Shown: positions 52,073 to 64,000, counted from the stretch's first letter. The stretch: DNA of 64,000 bases from Rhododendron vialii (GCF_030253575.1 NC_080568.1:29198001-29262000), one strand, 5' to 3'. The notes: generated by a model not told the origin, from the letters alone. Made by a program: numbers and translations.

Positions 52073-55000
52073 ATGGAGTCTACTATTGTGATCAAGGTTT
52101 GATTTTTCACAGTTTTAATTTATTCTGTTTCGTTTTGTTATGATTCGCAGTTTTGGTGGCGGTCTGTGCGTTTTTCGGTGTATGACTGTGTTATTGGGTT
52201 TTGTGTTACTTTGTATAGCTGAGAATCCTGAGATTGAATTTGGAAGTGTTGTATACAAACTAGAAAAACTGCTGAACTTTTTAATCAGACACAGTGTTTT
52301 GGTGGTTCTAAAATATTTGGGAATGGGTGACCTGTTGTAATTTGATTATTTCATGGGTATGGTCTTTTGGGTACGTTGTTTGTCTAGTTCGTAACCCGAA
52401 TGATGTTTCGTAGACGAATTTAGATGGTTTCTGCCTGTCATCATAAGGATTTTAGAGGAAAACTATTTGGGGCTTCCTGCGCGGAAAACTATTTTGGGCT
52501 TCCTGCGTAAAACTTGTTTAATGATGCTAAGAGTTCCTTTCTTGGTTTTAAACTTGAATTCAAACGTGTAAAACTCCTAAATCTGCAATCAGATGATGTC
52601 AAACCTAAGTGTTTGAGAAGTGGGTTGTTTGTAATTTGGCCCTTTTAGGGTTATTTGTTGCGTTTAGATTTTTGTGATGGCATTTCTGGATGTAGTTCGT
52701 CGGTACCTAAGTGTTTGAAACGGGTTAACAGTTCTTGCAACCCGTTGCATAACCTTAAGGATTTTGGTATTATCTTGAAATCCTTCAGGCTAGCATGATA
52801 GCATAGGCTGTATGAATGTTAAATTCCAATTGGGGTGCTGTTTTGGGTTTTGTTATTGTTCTGATTGTAAATGCAGTTAGTGTTGTTTCTTAAACACGGG
52901 CTGTCGTAGAATAATGTCCGTCTAGTCTTTGTTCATGTATTGCAAACAGGTATTAAAATTGCACTTTGGCTTTCTTGGGGGTGTCAAATTGGATGGTTGT
53001 GGCCGTTTTTTTAAAGGAAAATGTAACATTTCACGTCTGTATAATCTGTGTTAAAACTTTTTTTTATTTGTTTATGTGAAGTGATTTAACTAACTTCGGT
53101 TCCCTCTTCCATTATCTCTGCCTTCCTGACTATTCATTAATACTTGTATGGGTGCATGACTGCAGGTTAACCATGGAGAAACACTGAGGCGCATTAATGG
53201 ACGTGTTAATGAAGATGGACAGCTGGACCTTGACCTGGATGGTTTGAGAGTGAAGGTCTGCGGGCTCTTCAAATTTGCTGCTGAAGCTGATTTTACTCTC
53301 ACTTATGTTGATGAAGATGGTGACATAGTCACACTTGTCGATGATGAGGATCTCCGTGATGCCATGAGCCAGTCCTTAAATCCCTTGAGGATTGCTGTGA
53401 AGTTGAACGAAAGAAGTGGAAGATCTTATACGAGATCAAGTGGAAGTTCCACACCCATGAGGTCCCCCAGCGTTCAGAATCCAGTACCAAACCTGGATAG
53501 AAGTGTTTCTGAAATCTTGAAATCTGTCCCAGAGCCAGTACGTGAAGCACTCTCAAAAATCTCCCTTGATTTGGCCTCTAAAGCTTCGTCCTCTGTTCCT
53601 GGACTAGCTGAGCTTGTTGATTGTTTTTCTAAAATGGGACAGTCCTACACAAATCCTCTTTCTGAGATCCAGGCTGGCACAGAATCTAGCACAGAGATTG
53701 AGGCTTCCAGAAGCGCCATGTGTCCATCAATGAATAAAGAGCCAGAGGCTTTAAAGGATGGTCGGGGCAATGAAGGGCCAAGTTACATAAACAACCAGAA
53801 GTTGGTGCTTGAAGGCATCAGAGCTGTGGAGGCCTCTGTTACCCCTGATGCGTCTTGTGACAGAGAGGATAAGGTTGAGAAGGTTGGAGGATCTGATTAT
53901 ATTCCGAAGGCTGGAGATTTTGGATGGTTCGATAGCAAGTCAGTTGCATCTAATTTGCCTGCTAGTGGAAAAAAGGCCATGAAAGCAAAGGAACCACGGA
54001 AGCCTGTTGGTGTTGGTGCTTCTGCAAACACTGCTGGTTCTTTGGGGCAGGCTACCATGGATTCCAGAAACAGCTTCCGCGTGTTCCCTAGTCTTAATCT
54101 GATGAATGAATGTCCATTTACTGGGATGCCTCTAGCTGATGATTCAGCTCTGCCTATTAAGCGTAATTGTTCTCGTTTCCCTCCATTTTCAAGAAACTAC
54201 AATCACGGTGAAGGCCTTGGTGGTATATTCCACAGAGGTGTTCGTTGTGATGGCTGTGGGGTTTATCCGATAACTGGACCTCGGTTCAAGTCAAAAGTGT
54301 AAGAATTTAAGTAGCCATCTGGTGGTTAGCTGTTGAAAGAGAAAAATACTGAAAAATCTGAATCTTCTTTTTTCCTTGCAGAAAAGAGGATTATGACCTG
54401 TGCCTTATCTGCTTCACTGAGATGGGAGATGAATCTGATTACATCCGAATGGACCGTCCAGTTCCCTATCGACATCCTTATCACCACCATAAAGGATTGA
54501 GTGATCCTGTATGTATTTTCCATGTCATGAATTTTTTGTGGATGCTAGTTAAGTTTTTCCTTTTGTTCACGTAGTTTTTGTTGATCTCTGTTGCTTTTAT
54601 TTATAATAATTTGTCTCTCAGATGCAGAATACCTGGATGCGTCCTCCAACAGCACCTCATGTCCTAAGATGTGGTGGCATGCAGCCACATCGCCGAAAGT
54701 TGGACAGTCGCTTCATTTTGGATGTTAACATCTTGGATGGTACGGTTATGGGCCCATCAACCCCATTTACTAAGATTTGGCGGATCAAGAACAACGGTTC
54801 TATGGTGTGGCCCCAGGGAACTCAGCTTGTATGGATAGGCGGAGATAAGTTAAGCGAAGCACTTTCTGTTGAGTTACAGGTAGGCATAACCTAATTTTCA
54901 TTACAGTTTCCTGTATGTAGTCTGATCATGAGTAGTGTTTTGTAATTAGTTGCATAAGGGGGATGCCCGTATGCTTAATTTAGCATAGTCACATTCATTG

Positions 55001-56682
55001 GATGTCCAATTGATTAATTTCTAAATTTTATCACGTATGCTAGATCTCTTCCTATGGTTTAGCCGTGGATAATGAGCTGGATGTCGCTGTTGACTTTACT
55101 GCTCCTGAACTTCCGGGTCGGTACACTTCGTACTGGAGAATGTCCTCACCTTACGGTCAGAAATTTGGGCAACGTGTTTGGGTTCTCATCCAGGTCTACA
55201 CTTTTTCCTCTTGACAATATCAAACTTTCAATCTATTCTCCATGGACTGTTTTAAATGTATACAGCAGTCCTGTCAGATAATTGTATGGAATCTGTGGCT
55301 GACATGTTTTTCTGCACATTCACTTGGCGAGTATATGTTGTTTATCAAAGTTCCCATGAACTATGAGGAACTCTATTATTATGCATGCAATGCCCTTAGA
55401 GACCTTGTAAATATCATTTTTGATTTACCCTTTGAATATAAGCACCGTACCCAAAATTGATAAATTTTTTGTTTTGTTTTGTTCCTGTGTTCTTGAGATG
55501 GAAGTTAGATGAATCCAACGTGCTTTGTACATACACCTGCACGACACCTGTGGCTGGGTCCGTGTGACAGGTTCCAATAGCTATGTACCCTCCTTTTCTG
55601 ATTTTTCCCTCATCCATACAGGTCGATTCCTCTCTTAAGGACTCCATGTGCGATAGCCTCAGTGATCTGAACTTGAATTTGCCTCCTAACAGCAGTACAC
55701 CAGAAACCGAAATGGTAAATTTGAATGCTGAACCAATGGTTGTCGAGGATACTCTTCACGAGCCAAACAATTCTAACTTGGCGCCAGCTTTACTGGAGCC
55801 AATGGTTGAGGCACAACCAAATGATCAGGAGCAGAATTTTCCCATTAATGATACCTTACTAGTTGGTGGTGGTTTCTCGGCGCCCCTCCCTCCAGAGGTT
55901 CCTACATTGGTTTCATACCCCGTGGTTGATTCTTCAGAGGTAGCACCAGTTGTGCCTTCCTATTTGCCATCTACTTCCTCTGGCTTACCATCATCATCTC
56001 AAGGAGCTAGTGAAATCACTGGTGTTGAGCAGACCCTCCTTAGGGAACTCGAGGAGATGGGTTTTAAGCAGGTTGATTTGAACAAGGAAATCTTGAGGAT
56101 GAATGAGTATAACTTGGAGCAATCGGTCGATGAACTCTGTGGTGTTGCTGAGTGGGATCCGATCCTTGAGGAGCTTCGGGAGATGGTGAGTGGTCTTTGA
56201 CTCTTTACAGCGTTTCACTCTTCTACTTGTCCAGTTGTTTATAATTCCAACGAGAGAAATTGGAAAATCTGAAAACATTTGGACTAATAAATGTGAAAGT
56301 CCACTAAAGACATGTGTCAAACAAAAACTGGGTTATTTTTGTATTTAGTGGTATTTTTCAAATTATGTTCATATTGTTATACTTTGAATTTTCCAATTCC
56401 TCCTGTCAATATGAACCGGTTAGGCAACTTTTTGGGCAAAAACTAAAAAAAGTACAGGAATAAAATATATTCTATGGAAGAGCTGGCTCATTTAACACTA
56501 TCTAAGCTCAACCAGTTGGCCCTGACTTCTCTATTTGGTTTCCATTATTAGTTTCATAACTCGTCGACTCTTGTGGATGCTAGGGCTTCTCTGATAATGT
56601 GACGAACAAGAGGCTGCTGAAGAAGAACAATGGGAGCATCAAGCGCGTGGTCATGGATCTCATCGCTGGGGAGAAGGCGTAA
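52073..56682 (+). CDS. NBR1: NBR1 selective-autophagy receptor
   Basis: Seven exons: 52073-52096, 53166-54298, 54382-54508, 54622-54879, 55044-55193, 55622-56185, 56584-56682; 784 aa. Exon 1 encodes just MESTIVIK. Domains: PB1 (about 1-95) with acidic DEDGDIVTLVDDEDL; ZZ zinc finger (about 365-415) with VRCDGCG, YDLCLICF and a His-rich end; FW/NBR1 beta-sandwich domain (about 450-566) with FTKIWRIKNNGSMVWPQGTQ; UBA1 (about 705-741); the LC3/ATG8-interacting motif WDPI (742-745); UBA2 to the C-terminus. The LIR between two UBAs is the plant NBR1 arrangement. It oligomerises via PB1, binds ubiquitin through UBA2 and hands protein aggregates to ATG8 on autophagosomes. All phases agree; it looks fully functional. 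Confidence 0.96.
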
Positions 56683-58356
56683 TCCAAGGAGCTTCTTATG
56701 AACTTATTATCTACTTATATGTCTATCTATATATAATTAATGGTGGTACTACCATGCTAGAAACATGTTATGAATAATTTGTCCAGGGCTACTAAATATG
56801 GGATGTCAATAGGGTTAACAAATGTGTGAAGGTGGTGGATTTTAGCACCGTAAGTAAATTGATTGGTTTTTGTGTGTAAGTAATTACTTGTTTTTCCTGC
56901 AACTATCTTTGGTGCATTTTCTTTGGTGATTCACTTGTGCGTGAATGATTCTCATTCGTTTCTCCCACTTTGAGTTGCTCCCACCTCCGGCTGTTAGTGA
57001 CGATGGCAGGCCACCATTTCAAGCTGTTGCCAACTCTTTCCCGCCTGGCCACCATTTCAAGCTGTTGCCGACTCTTTCCCACCTCCGGCTGCTAATCCCA
57101 GGCCCTCTTCCACATTTGACCACCCCATCCACCGACTCCTCTCCTGTCAACAATCCACCAGCTCGGGCTGCACTCCACCTTCTGGTTCTGTTGGCTTACG
57201 CCGCCTTTCTAAGCAGCTTCCTTTAGCTTACAACACCTTCTGAGCATCCCTTAAGTTGTTTAAGTCTCTCTACCAAATTTTCTTCTCTGTTGTAGTCGCA
57301 ACATCATCAAGTGAGATTCTACAAACAATAGATGGTCTGGCGCTTGAAAATCACTCGTTCTGGGTACAAAAAATTGGTACAAGAGGATCTCTGGCCTGGA
57401 AAAGTTGCATAGAGTCGATATAAGAATCTCACTCGAGCTTGTTCGTTTATATCTATTGATCAGTTTTTAAGCTTACGACGCCTTTCTAACCATACTACAC
57501 TTGTTTCTGGAAAAGATTCTTGAATATCTTTGAACCAAACATGTCGGAAAATGATTTCTTTTCCCTGTTCTGTAAACGTGAATCTGAAATCTGAAAAATG
57601 TTCTCCTTTGTTATTGTCTATTTCCACTGCAATTCTATTTTTTCCGGAATCCGTAGTGCAACTTTAAATCCATCTATGACCTCCTAGAGCTCCATAGTAC
57701 TAGTTAGCACCGGAAAGCACCACCACACATTGATGTGAGGCTCGAGAGTTAGTGTATGGACTTTCCATCAATATGTGGTGGCACATGATATGGGGCACCA
57801 CATTCAATTCCCAAGGGACACTAATAATTATCCGTATTGCTAGTTCGTTTTGGGTCTTCAAACCAAGAAGTGGCAGATACTACAACACATTTGGTTCAAT
57901 TGCTTCCCCCCCCCATTCGGTCTCCTTACTTTTTTTTAATAACGGTGTGGCCTAATGGACCAACTAATCTAGGGACCTGACCAAACGCAAGAATTTATAG
58001 CAGGCGGGTGGGAGTCAACCAGATCGAAAGTTTTCGGAGGCCCCTAGTAAGTAGTTGTTAAGTGATTATCACTGCACCAATCCCTATCATCTCTTTCTTG
58101 GCAGCCTTCTACAAGTCTCCCAAACCACCATACATATAATTGAACTGGGAATAGAAGATTCTTCTCAAAAGTTTCAGCAACCTGAATCAAACAGTAAAAC
58201 CCTCACTCTATTTCTGCATTTCATCCCTCCATCTGAAGTTCTTGTACAATTTCCATTTCAATTTGAAGGAAAAAACCAAAAAGTGTTACAATAGTAGGAA
58301 AAAAATGCTGTTCGCATCAATTATCACAAGGTTCACGAACAAAAAACATATCAAAA
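56683..58356. other. Intergenic DNA after NBR1
   Basis: NBR1 3' UTR near 56683-56800. A 93-codon frame at 56945-57226 is Pro/Leu-rich, built on a 32-bp direct repeat (57011-57042 and 57049-57080, one base different), and unlikely to be a gene. Nothing else recognised. Confidence 0.55.
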
Positions 58357-58788
58357 TTAATCCATCTCATCGCGGGGAATATCTTCTTCACTAAACCTTC
58401 TTGAAGACAGCTGGTTAAACAAATTTCTCAGGCTATTCTTACTCTCCTTGGGCCTCTTATACCTCATGCTTGGATCATCCCACATCGGGAACTGTTGTTC
58501 CAACCCTAGTCCTGTTTCTAACAGTTTCGACACGGCTTCAATCTCACAAGAATCCCACAATGACTCCCGGAAATCCCAATGTGCTCCACGAGTGTCCTTA
58601 ACCGGTGACTTTTTCATCGCCTCGAGCTTGAACCTAGTGGGATTGGCCTTGAAGTTTATCCGGTGAGCATCGAATTCGGTGGCGGTCTTAGAGCTGCTGG
58701 AGTGATTGTGCCATGCCTGTGCCACTGCCTTGAGGATTTCTAGGTCATGGCGGTGATCTTCATCAAGCTCTGGCTTGTTCTTCATCAT
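58357..58788 (-). CDS. Conserved plant protein of unknown function
   Basis: One exon, 143 aa, starting MMKNKPELDEDHRHDLEILK. Recognisable blocks are KAVAQAWHNHSSSS, EFDAHRINFKANPTRFKLEA, GAHWDFRESLWDSCEIEAVS and LETGLGLEQQFPMWDD, a pattern I associate with an uncharacterised land-plant family of this length. It is hydrophilic, mostly helical in character, with no signal peptide, membrane segment or named domain, and ends in a charged tail (RFSEEDIPRDEMD). Either of the two initial Met codons could be used. Function unknown; likely soluble. Confidence 0.8.
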   Translation of the reverse strand: MMKNKPELDEDHRHDLEILKAVAQAWHNHSSSSKTATEFDAHRINFKANPTRFKLEAMKKSPVKDTRGAHWDFRESLWDSCEIEAVSKLLETGLGLEQQFPMWDDPSMRYKRPKESKNSLRNLFNQLSSRRFSEEDIPRDEMD

Positions 58789-60692
58789 CTTTTCCTCTAA
58801 GAAACTAGTCTTTTACAGACCATTTTATCTATGGCAATTGAGAGCCTCGCATTAGATGCGGTGAGAGAGAATGTTTTGGCTTCAACGTAGCTTCTTCTTT
58901 TTTTTTATACAAGGATTTTCTTGGACTTGTACTGGAAACTGATGAATGGACACAACTATTCTGGGGTTCAGGGTGAAGGTAGATTTTTTTTAAATATCTT
59001 AAATATATATACACGTAAGTGACAACAACTAACCAGAACACCATTAGAGGGAGAAACATTTGTTAGCTTTGAATTTTTAGGAACCCTTATCGACGTTCTT
59101 GAGAAATGAACAAGAGGTAGTAATAAGTTTAGAACATTTCCCAGTTTATGATCAATATGGTGCTTATAAGCAAATCAAGCTACTCGAGTTTGAGTTCATG
59201 TTCGACTCTCTGAAACTTCATTCTTGATTGGTTTATTACCTAACAAACCAAGCTTGAACATTTACTGAAGCACTTTAAGCATTTAAACAAAGCCTGAACA
59301 AGTTACCACTCGCGATGTTTAAGAAATTCAAGCTACTCTGGATGAGCTCGATTAAAACTCGTTTGAGATCGGTTTGCCACAACATAATTGGAAACATCTT
59401 TAAGCTTCCAAACGAAGCTTGAATAATTCACTGCTGGGCTGGTTTATCACCCTTAAATATGCTTAGAGTTGGGGTATATTCTGTCCAAAGATGAAATTTG
59501 ATGCATCATATATCTCATTGATTGGATGGTCTTTAAGGGAGTGCCTGCATTCTTATCACATGAAGCTCTTGACAATCCATATGTTGGACCACAATAAAGT
59601 TGCATACAGTGACTACACAGCTGAAGGCAAACTTTTGTCACTGAGTACTAGTCAACCGACTCAACCCTACCAAAGTTTTTGGCAACTACCTTTCAACTTT
59701 GGGTTCACATAATTTTATACAAATTTTGAGCAATGTTTGCATCTACAGCAAGGGGATCCATTAGGTTCTGTTTGTTTTGAATGACATGAGAAGCAATCAG
59801 AGCTAGGGACAGAGAAATACGGACGCCGGTTCGGATATGTGTCTAGAACAGTTTAATGCACGTAGCACCCGTGTCTCTTATCTCTAACATAAAAGGCTAC
59901 AAAAACACCATGATTATACGCAGATCATTCAGCTGATGCCAGAACACAGGAAGAAATTAACTCTGGCAAAAAATGCTGATTGCTTTAGTGTGGACTCTGC
60001 ATCTTTTTACCTATATATTATTGGAATAATACGCAATTTCTTACTACTTGAATCGTTAGAACAGAAGCACAAAATATGCCATTGTCTGGAGTGGTACCAA
60101 ACTAACTACAGTGAATGTTAAGTGTAACCTCACTATGACAAATTTCAGGGATAGCTGATTTTTTAATCGCATTTAGTCATTAAGCATCCGAACAGGTTTT
60201 TGATAAATTGAGAAGATACAGTGATCTCTCAACATTCAATAAGTGTATATCAACTATCAAGTGCCACAAAACGAAAACCAACATTAAGGATAACCTACAT
60301 GCAGAAAGAGAGGAAAAGAATACAGAAAAATCAAAATCATCACCTGCATACAAGAAGCAAGTTAAGCAACCCTGCAATCAAAAAGAAATTATACAAAATA
60401 TTTCCCGATGTTCATTAGCCGAAGCAATTACAAAAAGCACATAGGTCACAATTTACAAGATCCAATGTCAATATGAAATGTACCAAAAACTTCAAGACTT
60501 CCCCAAATATTCTTCTTCCGACTACCAATGTTAAAATTCAGTGCAACTTTAATTAAGCTTCAAACAAGTGAAAGCAAATTAATATAACATAAAATCAAAC
60601 TGTAATAAGTTATAAAAATCTTCTAGCAGTGCTTCACGAAGTTCATTTGTACAACAAGGAATTGAAATTTAACTAACCACCCCCAAAAAATG
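58789..60692. other. Intergenic DNA, no gene seen
   Basis: AT-rich with short non-conserved frames. 59165-59430 has loosely repeated AAGCTTGAA/CAAGCTACTC phrases on both strands. 60590-60692 is probably the PPR 3' UTR. Confidence 0.55.
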
Positions 60693-62567
60693 TCAAGCAG
60701 CAGCAGCATTGCTACTTTTTGCAGAACCAAAGAGACTGCATATGGCTTCGTGCTTACGGATGTGATGAGGGCACTTAAAAAGCAGATCTTTGGCCTCAGA
60801 GTCTCTACCCTCCTGAAAGAAAGCTTTAAAAAGATGTAGATAAGCGGAAATGGATGGATATTCCTTCCCACTCAATGCCTTCAAGAAATCCCCAGCATCC
60901 TCCACTGTGCCGAACCTTGCAATGAAATGCACAAATGGTTCTGGGGAAGGCGGGTAGTTATGTTTCTTCATTAGATGAAGAAGATTTAGTGCTTCCTCGA
61001 ATTTCCTTTTCTCTAAAAGCCTTTGAATCAAACTTTTGTACGTAGCTTGCCAAGGTCTCAACCGAACCTTATTCACCATCTCGACAACCAACTGGTTTGC
61101 CCCTTCTATCCTATTCTGACTTATAAAACCGTTTACCAAGACATCCAAGAGGTCCGCATCTGCATCACAGTTTTTCTCCATCATATTTGCAAAGCAAAAC
61201 AATGCCTTGTCGACTTCATTGGCGGCACAGTGTCCTTTTATCAAAATAGTCCAAGTCTTTATGTCAGGGATACAACCATTTGCTTCCATCAAATCCAACA
61301 CCTTACTAGCTTCTTCTAGTCTCCTGGCTTTACAAAGTCCGAAAACCAGTTGGCTATAGGTGATGTTATCAGGCTTATGCCCCAACTTTCTCATGGTCTC
61401 CACAATCTTCTCTGCTTCATCAAATCTCCCTACACTTGTTAAAGCCCTATGAATCCCATCATAATCAGACTTTGTGAGTACATTTCCCGCTGCCTCATGT
61501 TTATCCACAACCCTATACACCAAATCCATAGTTGCATTGCCACCCACAGAGATAGTCCGCAAAAGGACACCACAATCCTGAGCCGATGGCTTATAAGGAC
61601 CATCCATCATAAGCTCGTACAGCTCCACTGCATCCTTCAACATCTTGTTCTTCTGAAACTGCCTCGAAATCTTTATATATGTATCAATATCCATCTCATG
61701 ACCTAAACTCTGCATTTCCTTCACCATACTCCAAAACTCCCCAATTGAATCATCCCGACCAAGAACCCTAGCAACGGCATTATAAGTAACACTGTTGTGC
61801 TCATATCCCGTGCACCCACCAACCCATTTGAAAAAACTCAAAGCTTTCAAAGGGTATCCTCGAAGCTCCTTCAAAACCCTCAAAACAAAACCATCCGACA
61901 ACAGAATTTCCATCTCCCCTAAATCTCTCTCAACTTCACGGCCCCAATCCGAACTAGTAACAACCCCAACCACCATCTTCACTACATCACTCATTTCATT
62001 TTCCTTGACCATCTTATTATATAGTTGAGTCCAAGCAGTGACATCGTTACCCATCTTCGAATTCCTAAAAACTCCAAGAACCGTAAGGTACGTCGCCTCA
62101 TCGATGTAAAACCCTAGTTCTTTCATCTTTGTAATGGTTGCCCAAAATTGCTTCACTGACTCCTTGTTAGCGAAAATCCGAAGCACTAGACTGTAAATAG
62201 CAGAACTGGGTCTAAACCCATTTTTGTCACATACCCAGTTGAAGAATTTGGAAGCCCTTTTTGGGTCTTTATCGAGTTTCTTCAAAATGTACACAACCGT
62301 TTCGTGGGTCAGTTTTGGGTTAGTGTTTGATAACTTGTTTTCTAATTCTTTTGACCAATCAGAGTCTGCTATGAGCTCAAGAATCGAGGTGGGTTGTGTT
62401 GAGAAGGATAGGATTTGATAAGTGGGTATGGAAATGGAAGCGTGGGGTTGTTTAGAGAGAGAGGGAGAGAGGTGGGAGAATGGAATTGGTACCTGAGGAT
62501 AAAGCCGAGTTGAGTGAAGCGAGTTGAGTAGGCGGAGATGACTCAGTATCGTCTTTGCTCGGTTCAT
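60693..62567 (-). CDS. PPR protein, At3g02490/At5g15980-like, probably mitochondrial
   Basis: A single exon of 624 aa. The first 45 residues are Ser/Leu/Arg-rich and nearly free of acidic residues (MNRAKTILSHLRLLNSLHST), a likely organelle presequence. Then come a conserved leader ILELIADSDWSKELENKLSN and many P-type PPR motifs, e.g. NAVARVLGRDDSIGEFWSMV and YSQLVFGLCKARRLEEASKV. No E or DYW extension, so not an editing-type PPR. Intronless, as most plant PPR genes. It probably binds organellar RNA for processing or translation. The start is the first Met after the GA-rich leader (62579-62602). Confidence 0.93.
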   Translation of the reverse strand: MNRAKTILSHLRLLNSLHSTRLYPQVPIPFSHLSPSLSKQPHASISIPTYQILSFSTQPTSILELIADSDWSKELENKLSNTNPKLTHETVVYILKKLDKDPKRASKFFNWVCDKNGFRPSSAIYSLVLRIFANKESVKQFWATITKMKELGFYIDEATYLTVLGVFRNSKMGNDVTAWTQLYNKMVKENEMSDVVKMVVGVVTSSDWGREVERDLGEMEILLSDGFVLRVLKELRGYPLKALSFFKWVGGCTGYEHNSVTYNAVARVLGRDDSIGEFWSMVKEMQSLGHEMDIDTYIKISRQFQKNKMLKDAVELYELMMDGPYKPSAQDCGVLLRTISVGGNATMDLVYRVVDKHEAAGNVLTKSDYDGIHRALTSVGRFDEAEKIVETMRKLGHKPDNITYSQLVFGLCKARRLEEASKVLDLMEANGCIPDIKTWTILIKGHCAANEVDKALFCFANMMEKNCDADADLLDVLVNGFISQNRIEGANQLVVEMVNKVRLRPWQATYKSLIQRLLEKRKFEEALNLLHLMKKHNYPPSPEPFVHFIARFGTVEDAGDFLKALSGKEYPSISAYLHLFKAFFQEGRDSEAKDLLFKCPHHIRKHEAICSLFGSAKSSNAAAA

Positions 62568-62578
62568 GGCCGCTTTGT

Positions 62579-62602
62579 GATCTCTCTCTCTCTCTCTCTC
62601 TC
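62579..62602 (-). repeat. GA repeat in the PPR leader
   Basis: About 12 GA units on the coding strand ending 11 bases before the PPR ATG. Confidence 0.8.
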
Positions 62603-62784
62603 CTCTAATTTTAGACAGAGTGGGAGGTCAAGGGTTTTCCGGGGGTTTAGGCAGGATCCAAATCGACCAAATTTGGGTGGGTCTTTTTGTAACCCGAATG
62701 GTGCTAAAAGCCTAAAATGGTCAACTTTTCCCAGATTTTACCATGGTGAAATTATTCAGTAGTCCGGGAACACCACTTTGTGGG

Positions 62785-63198
62785 CAGTGGCGGAGCTACC
62801 TTGGGGCCTAGGATGGCCCCGGCCCCCTTCCGAGTCTCCGAGTTTTAAAATTTTTATTTTGTACATACCTAATTTTGAATATTATTGATAATTATTCATC
62901 TATAATTATTTATAATCTTAATAATTTTGGTTTGATTTGATTAAAAATCGGTTATTTACATTCTCATTTCTCAATTTTTTTCATAAATAAAAAATAATCA
63001 GGTGACTGTTGAAATTGCCTAAAGAAAAAAAACAAAAAAAATTGATATATTTTAACTGCATTAGGCTAGAATCCTTTTAATATACAAATGTAATGTACTG
63101 TAAAATAAAAAATTTATAATATAATAAGTATATGTTCTGATAAAAAATATATGTCTATTAATCCGGCCCCCTCAGGTCAAAACTCTAGCTCGCCACTG
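62785..63198 (+). mobile_element. Non-autonomous hAT element, 414 bp
   Basis: Begins CAGTGGCGGAGCTA and ends TAGCTCGCCACTG. The 8-bp flanks TTTGTGGG and CTTGTGGA match at 6 of 8, an aged hAT target duplication. Same family as 51000-51346 but longer and in the other orientation. No transposase frame. Confidence 0.85.
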
Positions 63199-63380
63199 CT
63201 TGTGGAGCTTTAAACCACTCTACAACCACACATTCTTATAGAGTCATAGGGGTTTATGATTAAGTGTATGAACCCTACATAAATATGTAATTTTGAAATG
63301 GTTTGGAGCACCACATGATAGTACTCTAGATACAAAACTAAGAAAATTCTTTGATTGATTTGAGTCTCTAGAACCAACTC

Positions 63381-63520
63381 CTCTTGTTTGGTTTGAGTTT
63401 TGAGGGAGGTTTTTGGATAATGAATGGAAAGAGATAGATAAAAAAATGAGAGTACTAATTGAAGAGAAAATTTATTGAATGCCATGCACAGAGAAATGGT
63501 TGGGTCTAGGGATCCAAAGC
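63381..63520. repeat. TIR MITE with GAGATAGA core
   Basis: CTCTTGTTTGGTTTGAG at the left, inverse CCAAAGCGAACAAAG at the right, interior GGAAAGAGATAGATAAAAAA. Fourth family member in the window. Confidence 0.5.
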
Positions 63521-64000
63521 GAACAAAGATTTGTCTCAAAATATATGTTCATCTGGCGAATCAATCCTTAAGTTCCAATCAATTGAGTCGGCTACAAGTA
63601 TGTTTTTCCAATTGAGCTCCAAGGGCATATGCGTAATCGGACTACCTAGCACAACCCTCCCCTTGGCCTGGGTTCCAATTGAGCTCCAAGGGCATATTTG
63701 TAATCAGATTCAAGTTGTAAGAATTTAATAGGAATTTTTATGTATTGGTTGTCAGCTACCTAGCACAACCCTCCCCTTAGCCGGGTTGGAACTGATTGTG
63801 TGGTAGATAAAACTCGAAGCATGACACGGCCTGCCACTGATATTCATCTCTCATTATCACATATGAAACCATATGCCTGCACAAAAGGATACTCCTATCT
63901 TTGTATCAAATGCTCCCTTCGCTGTTCACAATGAGCTAACTGCACTATGGACAGCTTGAAAACCATTGACTCGAACAGTCGAACCCCAATCTTGCTGCAG

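Larger units (their letters stand above)
62603..64000. other. Right flank, no gene seen
   Basis: Contains a hAT MITE (62785-63198), a GAGAGATAGA MITE (about 63381-63520) and a doubled block: TTCCAATTGAGCTCCAAGGG at 63606 and 63673, and CTACCTAGCACAACCCTCCC at 63642 and 63755. The doubled block may belong to a longer repeat cut by the window edge. Confidence 0.55.

Noticed and set aside
63600-64000. Possible LTR from the doubled block near the right edge
   Set aside because: No TG...CA ends, primer-binding site or coding domain visible; only a short local duplication can be supported.

Overview
The window is nuclear DNA of a flowering plant, most likely a eudicot. Protein-coding genes carry GT-AG introns, flanks and introns are AT-rich, and the noncoding sequence is full of plant-type short transposons (Stowaway, Tourist/PIF, hAT and MULE-like MITEs, tRNA-headed SINEs) and CT/GA microsatellites. 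I cannot name the species. I saw no organellar block, rRNA or tRNA gene, CRISPR array, or recognisable LTR/viral element.

Layout. (1) About 0.9-13.6 kb: an old tandem segmental duplication carrying two plus-strand PI-PLC X-domain genes (2658-6143 and 9101-13574). I rebuilt all eight exons of both from matching splice sites (395 and 381 aa). Each copy has gathered its own insertions since the duplication, including a 1.1-kb MULE-like element with a 9-bp target duplication in copy 2 whose empty site survives in copy 1. (2) 13.6-15.9 kb: debris, with a GDSL-lipase exon remnant, a near-perfect hairpin and a PPR-like fragment on the minus strand. (3) 15.9-24.9 kb, minus strand: an intronless ribosomal protein L27a gene, then an 11-exon DEAD-box RNA helicase of the RH30/RH20 type (654 aa). 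(4) 29.7-30.5 kb, plus: a short PB1-domain gene. (5) 33.6-37.6 kb, minus: a two-exon gene for a 99-aa protein with an acidic C-terminus, split by a 3.7-kb intron. (6) 42.9-48.7 kb, plus: a plant intracellular Ras-group-related LRR protein (PIRL, 517 aa). (7) 52.1-56.7 kb, plus: a complete NBR1 selective-autophagy receptor (784 aa). (8) 58.4-58.8 kb, minus: a conserved plant protein of unknown function (143 aa). (9) 60.7-62.6 kb, minus: an intronless PPR protein with a probable organelle presequence (624 aa).

The genes do not form a pathway; they are independent loci typical of a plant chromosome arm. RPL27a and the helicase serve ribosomes and RNA, the PPR protein probably organelle RNA, NBR1 autophagy, PIRL and the PB1 protein probably signalling or scaffolding.

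The most unusual locus is the PI-PLC X pair. Both copies keep the X-domain fold motifs but lack the second catalytic histidine and the usual N-terminal Cys-rich module, and both end in a membrane helix with a basic tail. They look like membrane-anchored pseudo-phospholipases. Copy 1 also appears to have survived a one-base deletion at an exon start by using an acceptor two bases downstream.
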